Source: Asterella californica
Taxonomy: Eukaryota > Streptophyta > Marchantiopsida > Marchantiales > Aytoniaceae
Direction of reading: 5' to 3'
NCBI GenBank assembly: GCA_036924285.1
Contig: JAYKYS010000009.1
Span: 25,338,001-25,402,000 of the forward strand
Length of the DNA: 64,000 bases
Positions 33,035 through 44,439 of the stretch are shown here, piece after piece; the first letter of the stretch is position 1, and each line of letters opens with the position of its first letter. A program made the position numbers and the translations under genes. The notes below the pieces were generated by a model. The model saw only the letters and a program-made list of their open reading frames with translations. It had not been told where the DNA came from and did no database searches.

Positions 33035-33395
33035 ACATGTTCGCTCTCATCTTGAAGGTTCGCAGCTTTTCATTCAAGTGCATCTGGATCACTTGTCTTA
33101 CACGGCAAAATTGGAAGTCAATTTGTTCTACGCTTTTGTTGCCGAGCGGCAAGAAATAATGTGATCGATAACAGTATTCTCGCAACATTGGTTTATTGTC
33201 ATCAGAGCATTCTTGCTCTGACGATCCCACTCAGCAGCGCTACCTGGTCCGGTGGCAGGTAGGGGGTTAGCGGCAGTGACGACTGATCGAGGTTCACTAT
33301 CATCGACAATTTTGAGAACGCTTTGAGCGTCTAACTGGAGTTTCATCCTGTGTTTCGAACTTTACCCAGCCTTTCGTGCTGATCGTGTTCGCCAT
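33035..33395 (-). pseudogene. Copia B gag N-terminal segment
   Basis: Starts MANTISTKGWVKFETQDE (33395) and, after a frame slip and loss of part of the leader, continues GPGSAAEWDRQSKNALMTIN, QCCENTVIDHIISC and HLNEKLRTFKMRA. It stops exactly where the inverted middle segment should continue. Confidence 0.8.
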
Positions 33396-33574
33396 CGCAG
33401 ATGTATTGCTGAACTACTGAGGTTCTATTGAGCGTTGCGATCGTCTAAGCGAGAAGCGTCCTTCGCGCTTTAGCAATCAAGGCGTCTCCTGATTGCTTCT
33501 TCATCTATGCCTAGGGTCTACCTGAAGCTTATGTTATTGTGCTGAGAAAACAACAACCCATAGCTTTGATATCA

Positions 33575-33780
33575 TATAAGAAAAAGAGAGAGAGAATCGA
33601 TGCAAGAGAGATCAAGTATGAGTAAACTTGTTTACTGAAATGAATAATGAGGTAAGAGGTCTAAAGGTCAGGTACTTACACTTTGGTACAAGGGCAGGCA
33701 AAGCCTGCGAAAGGACATGAGCTCAAATATTCTAAACTAGTTGTTGTACGCATGTTCATACTGTACAGTCTATTCTAACA
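33575..33780 (-). repeat. Copia B 5' LTR (right, 206 bp)
   Basis: Plus orientation TATAAGAAAAAG...TATTCTAACA, followed directly by the TTCTT target duplication. The extra 35 bp relative to the left LTR contains GGCAGGCAAAGCCTGC, a small inverted repeat. Confidence 0.85.
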
Positions 33781-33785
33781 TTCTT

Positions 33786-34254
33786 TAACCAGAGTTAGTA
33801 CGAATCGCTCAGAACCACGGGATCAATCAATAAGAATAAAAAAGAAAGAAACGGCATATCCATTCAGCTTCTTACAATCGGAAGTAGAAATAGGAAAAAT
33901 AAAAAAGAACCCAAAAGAAAAGGAGGAAACCGGAAAGAACAATTTAGTGAAGAGTAGGAGAATGTGTGATTTATCGTGCATAAAGTCAAAAGTGGAGACG
34001 TGAAGAGCTCAAGAATTGACAGGCCAATATCCTTCTTCACGTGAATTTCGTTTCTCTATCAGAAAATGTAAAAATATTATAATTAATATATTATAAAATA
34101 TTAAATTAATTCATAAATCATATATATTAATCAATCTCAGAGTAACCAACTGATCCAGATATAAACCACAAGTGGAGAACGGCTGATGCGTTGCTAGGAG
34201 TATAAGTCAGAGATAATAATATATAATAGTATAAAACTTCATTCTGTGAGGACA
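33786..34254. other. AT-rich intergenic; nothing recognised
   Basis: Low-complexity A-rich and AT-rich sequence between copia B and double-hairpin unit B. No ORF of interest. Confidence 0.4.
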
Positions 34255-34345
34255 TTAATTTATATCCTAACCCTTACCGCAGGAAAGGTTAGAACATAAA
34301 GGACAGACATGAGGTGAATATCCCCACTAGTCCGGAGATGGGAGC
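34197..34345 (-). repeat. Double-hairpin unit B (reverse)
   Basis: Hairpin 2 TTAATTTATATCCTAACC.../...GGTTAGAACATAAA (34257-34300) and, to the right, hairpin 1 in reverse (GAGGTGAATATCCCC, 34311-34345). A weak box (AGTATAAG) lies at the left. The order is that of unit A read on the minus strand. Confidence 0.65.
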
Positions 34346-37300
34346 GTACGAAGTAAAAGGTTACATAGACTTGTACACTTATACTAATACGTAACCAATA
34401 TTGCGCACTAAACGAATAGAAAGTCATAGAAAACAAATAAACGTCCCAAATATATAGATGTTCTACATATTATATACATAAAGCTGGGAAACTATGTGTT
34501 CCAACTGGCATATTTGTCTTGAAGAACAGGAGGTCTAAATGAGAATATTTTCACGCGCCTTCACGCCTTCAGCAACAAAATCTTTCACAGTTGAAAGCAA
34601 CTGAATTTGGAAGTGCTACTCGCACGAACATTTGCAAGAGACCATGACACTAAAAGAAGTTGCGGGATACTAAAATAAACACAAGTTGAGGTGGGTGGAG
34701 CTTGGCTTAAAAAAGTTCAAAGTTCAAAGTTCGTACGCGATACATTTCATACTTGTGTAAAACAGGAAGAAACCAAGATTCGCCGTTCCTCTTGACAGAT
34801 CAACCAAAACATCGAACATCGTCCACCTAAGCCGTACTACTAAACATCCATCAAATGTGTGCACATCCTCTCGTTTGTATAAGTCTAAATCCAAACACCC
34901 AAGTCAGGCTAGTCAGTAGTAGTAGTTATCCCCTATCGCGTGGTCACGACTCCTGAGTGTGCAAGTCAGCTGTGGAGTTGCAAACGGTGCATGTTTCTTA
35001 GCATGTATCTAGCTTTAGACAGAGGTGACAGACATCCCCTATGCAGTAAACTCGACATTGCACTGCCGTAGCTTCAGTCAAGAAACAGAATCAGTCCCGA
35101 GTTCCCAACACCTCACGTCTAAATATATCAACGGACAGTGAGGGTTTGTACTTTCATGTCCAATCTCGAGAGTTGAGCCTTCTCTCTTGGAAGTTCGAAG
35201 CCCAACAGCAGCTGGCTTCACTAGATTCGTACGTACAGTACTGGGATTTGTACTCCTTGCTTGCTGATTAAGACAGCACTACAGGGGTAGAGACGCATAG
35301 TGAGAGGAAGAAGGAGGAGAACAGCCCGCTGCCCGCAGGACATAGTGCGAAAACAGAAGGAATTGGAGACCATAAGCTAACAACTGGGAAGTTTGTCTCA
35401 TAAGCTCATGATTATAGACCTCATTCATACAGAAGCAATCATTAGGATGCTTCACAGCAGATGCTCGATTAGCATGTCTTCTTGGTCTCAAACCCGCATT
35501 TACATTCTCCTCGAGCCAGTGGAAAATCATAATCCTTGTCCTAGAAGTCTGGAGCTAGAGAGAGAAACATGGAAGCCTCGTGGGGAGACGTATGTACGTG
35601 GACATCGTTAGAGAGAGAAGAGCCGACGAGAAAAGAATGTTCTTCCTCGTGATCTAAATCAGCTGATAGTGGACTCCTTAACATTATTATTATGGATACG
35701 CATTTTGTCAGATTGCCAGAGAACAGGGGTTTTGAACCCTAGGAACAAGTAAGTATTAGCAACATTGTAGCTGGGAGAGATTTGAGGAAGTTTCATGTGT
35801 CTATCGAGAGCAATAAGGGTCTTGCCCCGAGCCTGGGCAGGATAACTTTAGTGGCAGATAAGGTCTATACGTCCATAGTGAGTGAGCGGAGGTCCTTCCT
35901 CAATTTATGGTGACAAGAATCCAGGCAAGAATAACAGGTCGGCTAATGAAACGGGAAGAATTTGTGCAACAGTTTACAACGTCGTTCTGTTTACCCGCCT
36001 CCAGTTTTATCACACAACTCTTGCGGGTGTCTCGGTTAAATGGACGGACGGATGGACGGACCTTTGGAAGCAAGTCAGCTTCTGAGAGAATACTTTCTAC
36101 CAAGTTAGCTGACAAGCAAGCTGTTCTCCTCCTACAGTATCCACATTTGTGGGTTGAAATATAGGGTGAAAATCGATCCAGTTGACCCTATTAGCCTGAG
36201 CTGGCGGACTGGAGCAGCTTAGAAACTTGGACAGAACGTAGAAAATCTTCAACTTCCGCTGTTGAAGATTGGCTACGTTCTTTACCCGAGACTTACATCT
36301 ATCTGGAGGCTTACTTTTGTAGATATCCATTCTGTAGAACGGCTACCGTCTCCCTTGTGACGACAGACCTGAACATTATCACAACGCATATCTTACTGTG
36401 CGGTTTTCGAGCATGTAACCTACTTGGGCATCGAACGGACGAAGCTTGCAGGAGCATGAGTCTATGACGAAGCAAGCACTCCTTCCTCAGTTAAGATAAC
36501 AGCTCAGCTGATCACACTACGACTGTTATATGACTTGTCTGAACCTTTTGACTTCAATTCACGTATACGTTAGGAATTTGCGTTCAGGCTTTACACAAAC
36601 ACACTGGTTGTATTGTTACGATATATACTGAACGCAAGGTACGACTTTGTAAGAATTCTTCCTTATAATACCGGATATTCGAATGGAAAATACTGCTGCA
36701 ACGAGCTACCGTAGTTCAAGTGTAGTGCTGACCAGTGTGGACTTCTTTTAAATTGAAATGGGCAGAAGTCCTGAGACAGCGAGACTAATAAAGTGCCAAG
36801 GGTAGAACCAGACAACCAGTAGAGGAAGTGAGAGCCTAAGAAACGTACGAAATGGGACCGGGAAACCAAGACAAAAGAAAGCGGGCGAGAGAAGTCGGCC
36901 AGCAGAACTAACGCTACTCGAGACTTACGTCATGGACCCGGAATATTTGTGCCATGTTTTTGGCTATTTGCTTGCCGTGCGTGTATACCCCTAGGTAGCC
37001 AACCCTCAGGCTTCAACCCAGAACCTCGCTACTCTCTAGGTGAGGGAAGGGTACGATTCCACCAACCTCAGGGGGCAGAAATCTTATTTGTGACAATCAG
37101 TAGGTCCGGTGTCTGCATTGAGCAGTCTGGCATGCTGAATCTCCACTTGATGCCTGCCTCGTGATCAGTCGCAATTTGGACGGCGGGTTTCTTGGCTTTT
37201 GTGCTTGTTATTTTGCTTATCCAGACGAAAACAAACAAAACGAACCAGTTGTAAGCAACAACGAACTTCGTTCAAGTGGTATAAAAGACCATGCAGTATA

Positions 37301-38304
37301 TGATACGATATGCTGATAACTTCCGCAAGTCATGGTTGAGATCTTCATAAGGTGAAGATTAGCCGACTATGCAGAGAGGAAAAAAAGAAGTACTAAAAAA
37401 CAATCAGAATTTCTGGGAGTACTTTCTGATGTTGCATCCGGTGAATATGATCATATTCTCCTCCTCCAGTATCCTCCTCGACTTCATGGGTGTTCAGCGG
37501 ATCTTGTCATTGAGCATGAGAAGGTGAATTCAGAAATCCTAAAAGTCATATAAAGATAAGTGAATCAGGTGATGTCAATCCGTAGCTACTTCTAAATAAC
37601 TTGGTGTTATTGCTATTATTCATACACAAAGATGGTTCATACATGTGTATGGTTCATACACAAGGATACACCGAACGCGTCCAGTTCATGCCAAAGGGAT
37701 GGTGTTGCGGGTTAAGAGATACAAACACAACATAAGATGACTCTGGAACTCTGACTTCCGTTCAGAAAGTTGCCAAATGTACTGCTAGTTCTCGTCTAGC
37801 GTTATTGCCCTCTACTTAAAAGTTGCCCAGAATAGAAGCATTCATCTCATGAATAGTTACTTCGACTGAGTTTGAGCTCATCATAAGTTTCGCTCAAATT
37901 CTTCGGCCGCTGTGCTACTAGAAGAGGCCCAAGCCAATTGAGAAGTGTGGTAACAAGTAGCAACCTCGGGACCATTGGAGTAAGAAAGAAAGGGTGAAAC
38001 AGTTCACGTGATCAAAGTCATGTCTTCCAGTAACAACCCCAGATACAGAAGCACTGGAGGAAGTACAGTAGTAGTGAGTCAACTTGTTCACAGGCCGAAC
38101 ACAAGAAGGATTCATTTGCTCGATCCGGAATTCTCAAAGTCACCCTACAGTAACCTTCACTTACATCTCAAAACGTGAACAGGGGAAGCAGGGTCTATCA
38201 TCACATATTTGTGGATAACAGTGTGTTCCCGAGTTCCAGTGTGATGATGATGTTTCGATGTCCAATACCAGGTCCAAGACGACAGCTGCCTGAGGGAGGA
38301 AGCG

Positions 38305-38308
<4 letters not shown>
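34346..38308. other. Gene-poor stretch; no gene recognised
   Basis: Scanned in both directions; ORFs are under 90 aa with no known motif. Seen here: AAAGTTC triplet repeat near 34717, a GGACGGATGGACGGAC run near 36040, and a 21 nt inverted repeat at 36233-36281. A palindromic GGTGAATATGATCATATTCTCC lies near 37440, resembling hairpin 1 of the double-hairpin units. Confidence 0.4.
36233..36281. repeat. 21 nt inverted repeat, 7 nt loop
   Basis: Left arm AGAACGTAGAAAATCTTCAAC, loop TTCCGCT, right arm complementary in 19 of 21 positions. The loop is too small for an ordinary plant microRNA precursor. Confidence 0.85.
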
Positions 38309-38372
<64 letters not shown>

Positions 38373-38411
38373 ACGAAATTGGAGGAGAGAGAGAGAGTGA
38401 GAGAGAGTGAG
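38309..38411. repeat. (GA)n microsatellite with duplicated spacer
   Basis: Uninterrupted GA tract at about 38309-38370, then TAACGAAATTGGAGG, then more GA/GTGA, then the same TAACGAAATTGGAGG again. The minus-strand Ser/Leu-rich ORF across it is a by-product. Confidence 0.95.
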
Positions 38412-41400
38412 TAACTAACGAAATTGGAGGACGCACTCCGAGGGAGGTCGTGAACCCCGGTTCTATCCAGAACAAGTCAGTGGAAACAAAAAGACAATTA
38501 TAGTTTTGACGCTTTTTTGGGTGCTTTCTTCAACTTGTAAAGGAGCGACAGCTAACATCACGTGAACAAGGGCACTGAAGGATGCTCTACCAATGAAAGG
38601 CCAGGATTTGGAGATTGTCAAAATTGGTGTTTCTCGTCAAAAAAGTTCGTCGGGTAATCTATACTCGGGGGACTCTCTATCAATTAGCCGTAGCTGATTG
38701 GTCGGTCAGAGATATTTCCACTTCCGTATATTTTCCCTGCTAGCGTCACGTGAACGAGTATCGCATCTATTCCTCTAAGGTGATTCGTCATAGAGCGCTC
38801 TGTTTTAAAAGAGCGGCCTGCACCAATATTCCGATGCTTATCTACGGTCTGAGCGACTCGGCTGGAGCAAAATACAGAGAGAGAGAGAAACGGAGATAGA
38901 AGAGCCCGTGATGTTTACAGAAGCTAAAAGTAAAAATGGAGAAGGCAAGCCGCAAGCAAAATCCCCACGAGGCAAAACACGCAGCATTGACTGTCATTCA
39001 TCGTCACAAAGCGGCCTCTTAAAAGGGTAACTCAACATGGAAAATAGGAGGCAGACATGGTACCTTCACGTGAACAAAGCTTATGCAGGCCCTAGCCTCT
39101 CTACCGAACTTCGTCATATACCTCCCGGTCTGCGATTGGAAGGCAGGTCCTCTTCTGTACGTCATGGATCGTAGACAATCGTAAAGGCCCTGACTGCGCT
39201 TTTGTTCAATATCGGAATCAAAGGAAGAGGGGAAAGACCCTTTTTCTCTTATTCGAAAAAATAGGTAGGGCCTGAATTCTGCCAATGGCAATGACCCTAA
39301 GAATTGGATTCTTTCTCTTGGACATAACTTTTGTGAAGATTCCCCGATCTCCACTCGCAGTTCATCTTTGTCCGTTGATAAGAAAGCAGATACTTCTTTT
39401 CGTCCATGCGATAGACACTAGTACAATTTCCAGTGCCCAGGGTCGGGTTTCCCTCATCTTACTGATAACTTAACGTTTTGATTTTAATGCTACTTGCGGT
39501 ACAGTTCAACGACAACTAAAGGTAAATATATTTCGGTTTTCAAAGGACCTCGACAAGTGAAGGTAAATGATCGAAAGTGCTTCAGTGTGTTCTGTTTACG
39601 TTTTCTGAACACTACCCGGTAGAGCTCTATTTCATGCAAAATGAAATCGAGGCTATGAAACATGGACTTCAAATATATCCAAACCATGATCCTTTAGAGA
39701 AAATTGACAGTTAGGTTGATTGAATGTAGTATGGGCTACTATGGCTGAATGTACCAACCCGCACATCTCACGGAGTCCCTTACGACCGAGGAACCTGTAT
39801 AATGACGTGGCCTGCACAACGAAAGGTTTTGATGAGTTACCATGCCACTAAAAGAGTAGTAGTAGAGTAGTAGTGTTCATAAGCCTGTGTCTATGAAAGA
39901 AAGGAATGGTAAATTCTTGATGAACAGACGTGTTGAATAAACCTCATCCAGTCGTTCCCACGTGGCCAAGAGGTAAGCAAGAGTCCATCTTCCACTCAAA
40001 TTCCGAAGTATCAGCGGTAGATAGAGACTGTCACCAGTGAAAGGCACGACTTTATATTTTTGCCTCGTGAAATTTCATGGAAACCGACCTGTGTGCGAAT
40101 GCCAGTTTCCGAGAACTGAACGCACAGGACCTTGGTTCACATTAGACTGGATGGAGACGCTGGATTCCACTGGCGATCAGAAAGCCGAGGCCGAGGCAGC
40201 GTAATGATGATAATGCTATTACTTCACTCTTCACGTCGTCCGGGTTTTAGCCACGAGGTTGGAAGTCTGAGTTACGGAGGCCTCCTTCGCCCTTCCTGTC
40301 TTATATATCCCATGAGGATATTATATTTCTTGGTTGTCATTCATTCATTTGAAAGGCAGACGGCATGAAGAAGTCGCGATGGGTGGCCTGGAGGAGGCTG
40401 GACTCCACTGCTCAATTCTGACTTAGTAACGCGGCGATATCGGCTCATTAGTATATTGATTTTCTGTTGTAACCATCGCGCACAACTTCACAAGTCGGTC
40501 CGGAGCTGGCTGGCTGGCTCCAGAACAGTGACAACACCCATAAGAGCGTTAGAGGAACCCGAGTGACGAGAGAAAACGAGAAAAGGAGTCCTCGCCGTCT
40601 CTTCAAAATAGTACGTTAGTATTGTAATCAAGCAGTCCAAGCTTTTCTTTCTAGAAACGTTTTGTGAACCGGAAACCGGAAACTCTGCTGTTCTTCTTTT
40701 GTCTCCTCTTCGCCGTTCCGGCTTCCTCGTGGAACTTGAAGGAACTCTCAGGTGATTGGGGAAGTTGGAACGTATTACAGTAGCCTGTTTAGCCACCGTA
40801 CTTGACTACGGATAAAGTTAGCGAGCCACCATGAGTGGTCAATCAACTAAGCCCAAGGACGAGCTTAGACTGTGCAGATCAATATCACCAATCCGGGACG
40901 TTAATCCTGTCAATAGATAGCATTATAAGCAGGCGAACTTCCAAATTAAACTTCTCCATGGAAGAAAAAGTCCTCTGCTCTGTTCCAGTTAGATCTCTCC
41001 TCCTCCGTCTGGGCGCTATCGCATACGTCGCGACGACGTTTCTTTGGCCTCGCCACCAGACAGAAAGGACGGAGAGCTAGCTGACAAAGGTTGTCCAATC
41101 GACTCCCATGTACAGTATGGTGTTTTGTTCAAATCGTCTAATAAATAAGCCACACGGCCGCGATAATAATCTATTACTGATATAATGGCTTCCAATGGGA
41201 CGGGAGGTTGCAAAGCGAATCCTTGTCCTGATTAGTGATCGTAAGTGGATAACTTAGAGAGGACTGACATCAATCCCAATTAGCCATCGTTGATGAAAGC
41301 CAACAAAATTCTACTGTATTTAGGACTGGCCTTGCAGATCAAGACTGGTTTAGGCCTAAAAGTCGGTTCCCGAGCGTAAGTTTCATGATTATGATTGGTA

Positions 41401-42279
41401 CCGGGTAGGTGAAGAATGTCGCTAGGATTGCTGAGTTCTGCTTCTCATTCGTCGTGCGGAGTTTCGACTTTATTGGCCCCCTCGCGATCCGTGATGAAAG
41501 ATGGAAAGACAAGTGGTAGCCAAGACGCGTTTACAATTGGAGACCAGGAGTACAATACTGGTATTGTTCTCCTTGTGTCCACGTGAAGATTCTATTTCTG
41601 CGGACTCGTGAACCATGGTCTTAAAGCTTTGCATTCAAGTTGGCCAACATGTTCATCTTCACGTGTGCAGAAGGAACTCTCCAACACATAGTTCCTGCTT
41701 GTGTTGTATGTGCGTTTTACACTCTTTTGATCTGCGAGAACCAACCGAACTGTAGGAGTGCGACTAGGCCCGCCACCTTAATGCTGCAACCAACATGGTG
41801 AATGCACCTCTCAAGCACAAAACCTCGTCCTTCCTCTTCTTCAGCTGCAGCTGCTCCTAAACAAGGCCCCAGGCCTTGTTTGGAGGTAGAAGATGATGAC
41901 CAACCTCCTGTTTAGGTTCTATCGGGGAGAGGTTTTCCGCCCGTTTAGGGTGGACTTCTAGTCCGAACAATAGGATTGAGAGTTACTCTAAGGAGTCATT
42001 TAAAGCGGCAAAATCAATCTTCCGTGGCTCGTTTGTAAAGCTTTCGCTGCCTTGCCAAAGTCGCCGCGCGAGGCACCCGCACCGACCCAACCAACATGGC
42101 ACCACACGGCTGCCCTTTGGGTCGCTTCCCAGACCGCAGCTCCTATTGGCCCCCGCTTTGATGCTGTTTCTTACGCGCAACTCGTGTGGTTCTCTTTACC
42201 AGGGGCCCACAAATTGCCAGAGAAGGCTGCTGTTGGGTAATTCCCGAATCTGTTCGAGGGTTTTTCTATTATCCGTATC
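38412..42279. other. Gene-poor stretch with repeated G-box contexts
   Basis: No coding motif recognised. CACGTG cores occur at 38560-38565, 38747-38752, 39067-39072 and about 39959, 41580 and 41658. The first three share CACGTGAAC. A hairpin AAACAAGGCC-cca-GGCCTTGTTT is at 41859-41881. A GC-rich patch at 42050-42230 contains an inverted CCAAT box and a 62 aa ORF without homology known to me. Confidence 0.4.
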
Positions 42280-42472
42280 GCATAGAAATACGTCGATTGT
42301 GAAAACCGGAAAGGAAGGGATTTTTTTGTCGTATAGAGAAACATACGGATAGAGTCGTGGTGAAATCCGGAAGGGAAAAGAAATAACGAAACAAACGGAT
42401 GGAATCATTGCGGAAAAGAAAAAAGAACGGAAACTTACGAATGGAGTCATCGTGAAAAAAAAAGAAAAGAAT
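42280..42472. repeat. Degenerate purine-rich minisatellite, about 45 bp units
   Basis: Three to four units of the type AACATACGGATAGAGTCGTG / AACAAACGGATGGAATCATT / AAACTTACGAATGGAGTCAT, each followed by GAAA/GGAAAAG runs. Confidence 0.7.
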
Positions 42473-43278
42473 TCGCTAACGTCTAACTCCATACTCCATT
42501 ACAAGCAGAGATATTTGTTTAGCTTATGTGAGCAAGCCACCAAAACGATCCACTGCTCGAGCCTGCAATATATTTCTGGGGATGTGTGAACATACGACTA
42601 TCTTCTCACTGCATCAGTTTAACGTATAGGTCTCCTGCATTTCTGATATCCTGATCCTTTCATCTTCCTTCTGAAGACGCAAACACCCTGTACGTATGTG
42701 TTGGCAGTCAAACGTTCCTGCTTGCTAAATATCCGGAAAAAGAGAGAGGGTGCCTTTACCCAAAACTATAGAAATTCTAGAAGATGCAAAAGTATATTCT
42801 AAATTATTATTCTTTTGCATAGACAGAAGTTGTAATTATTTCCTATTCTACTTGACATCGTCACATCAGCGTGAAATAATGCCCTAGTCGGAGGAAGCCC
42901 TTAGGCTTGTCTCTCTTCTTTCATATTTTGGAGTGGTTTTATTTATGATAGATAATCCTCGTGGATACCTGAGTAGTTGATAAATTATGATTTTTATTTA
43001 TTAATTTAATGAGTTATTATCTTAAATAATATTTCTAAAAATACTATTCAACCATGAGATCTCCTCGCAGAATAGTGGACATTTTATATTTCTTTTATGG
43101 GAAGCGAAAACCACTATCGTAGTTGTGACTTTTCGTTCTCAAACATTCCATTTCCACTCTGTTCTAATCCGGAAAGTGGTTTACGACTAAAAACAATTCC
43201 CTCCCGTGGTTTCTGCTGTAGCTTGTCTCATTGACTCGTTTCTGATGTTTAAGTGGTTGCAGGTGAAGATAGCAGCAG
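42473..43278. other. Intergenic; nothing recognised
   Basis: Mixed AT-rich sequence with no ORF of note and no repeat unit recognised. Confidence 0.35.
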
Positions 43279-43390
43279 ATTGGGCGAGGTTGCCTCTACT
43301 CTTGTCTGAAAGCTATGTCTTTAACGGATTACATCGATCTGTAAATCACAGAGAAGAATAATTTGCAGGTTTGATGTTTCTTCATGGGTG
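43279..43390 (+). repeat. Direct repeat A flanking Rep-like copy 2
   Basis: ATTGGGCGAGGTTGCCTCTA...TTCATGGGTG, about 112 bp; matched by 45375-45487 with scattered differences. Both copies are preceded by CAGGTGAAG a short distance upstream. Confidence 0.9.
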
Positions 43391-43451
43391 AATATCCTGC
43401 CCCACGGCCTTGTACAGGTAACGTGGGGGTCAGAAAATCGTAAAGAAATCT

Positions 43452-44260
43452 TGAGCAGGCATTGGGTACCGCACATATAGCGATAAGACCACGGTTCTGT
43501 TCTACAAAATTCGTGCGTTGCTGCTGAGCAACATGCCGTCGATGTCCTGCGACTTTATTTTTCGTCTCCTGCTGCTTTACACAATTTCGTCATTGACCGC
43601 CGCTGTCATGTGACTTTATTCTAAGCATTGGGGACCGCATTTTTAGACTAACGCTACACTTCTGTTTTTCACAATTGGGCCGTTGCCGCTGTCCTGCGAT
43701 TTTAGTGACAAGCGGCGTGTTACCGCGCTTCTTTTTTGCACGTTAACGGTTGCTCCACGTCTTCTTTTTCGTCTATGTCCTCGCCGTCTATGTCCGTCGT
43801 CCGTTCTTCTATTTTCGTCGCCACTTCCGCCTCTCCGCTCGCTTCCGCAGTGACGAGCGGACACTTCCGTCACTTCGATCACTTTTGCCACTTTCACTGA
43901 TATTCTATCGCTTCTTTCTTTTCTCGTTTCTTGCTTGCTGCCTCGTTCTTGCTTCCTTTCACTTTCCTTGCTGCAGGGTTTCCTTCATTCTTTTCGGTCG
44001 TCAAACATCGCTTCCTTCCTTTCCTTTCTTGCTTCGTCTCTGTCTTTTTCGCGGTTCATGTATGTCCTCGGCGCTCGCTTCTGCAGTGACGACCGGACAC
44101 TTGTCATTACTTGCTCCTTTTCACTCCTGTTTGATCGTTTTCTTCCTTTCTCGTTTCTTGCTTCCCTGCACGGTTTTCTTCTTTTCTTGCGTGTTAGATC
44201 GCTTGCTTTCTTATTCGTTCTTTCTTCTGCGACTGTGCAACCAGCTGTCCGACATGTTTC
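43452..44260 (+). repeat. Pyrimidine-rich degenerate tandem repeats
   Basis: GCATTGGGTACCGCA..., GTCCTGCGACTTTA... and GCATTGGGGACCGCA... phrases recur at 43450-43720. Then a second pattern, CGCTTCYGCAGTGACGASCG followed by GACACTT and long CT-rich stretches with TCGTTTCTTGCTT, recurs at about 43840 and 44070 (about 230 bp apart). ORFs on both strands here are low complexity. Confidence 0.65.
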
Positions 44261-44439
44261 ATTCGGACTTGCGGACCGACAGGATGGGATGAACGATACT
44301 GCCATGCCGCGACGAGGCGTTAGGCTACTTGGACTCATGCATGGAGGTCTGCGAACTGACGCATCGAAGAAATCGCATCTGATTCATCCCATGGAAGTTT
44401 CTTTTCTTTTTCTTTGCCTTGCATTCTGTTTGTAAAACT

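Larger units (their letters stand above)
31939..33785 (-). mobile_element. Copia derivative B: short, with both LTRs, TSD and internal inversion
   Basis: Left LTR 31944-32114, right LTR 33575-33780; both end TATTCTAACA and share most of their length. Target duplication TTCTT is at 31939-31943 and 33781-33785. Next to the left LTR is a purine tract on the minus strand (CTGAGTGGGAG), and next to the right one a degenerate primer site (TGATATCA). The interior is only 1460 bp: RNase H (minus), a gag piece inverted to plus, and the gag start (minus). Most of pol is lost, so it is non-autonomous. Gag resembles copia A, so both are one family. Confidence 0.85.

Noticed and set aside
36233..36281. 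microRNA precursor
   Set aside because: Loop of 7 nt leaves no room for normal duplex release; reported only as an inverted repeat.
38161..38475. Minus-strand 104 aa Ser/Leu-rich ORF
   Set aside because: Produced by the (GA)n microsatellite; no domain or codon signal.
42052..42240. GC-rich 62 aa plus-strand ORF
   Set aside because: No known motif and short; GC patch looks promoter-like instead.
43750..44435. Long plus- and minus-strand ORFs in the pyrimidine-rich tract
   Set aside because: Low-complexity Phe/Ser/Leu or Arg/Lys text on both strands from skewed composition and tandem repeats.
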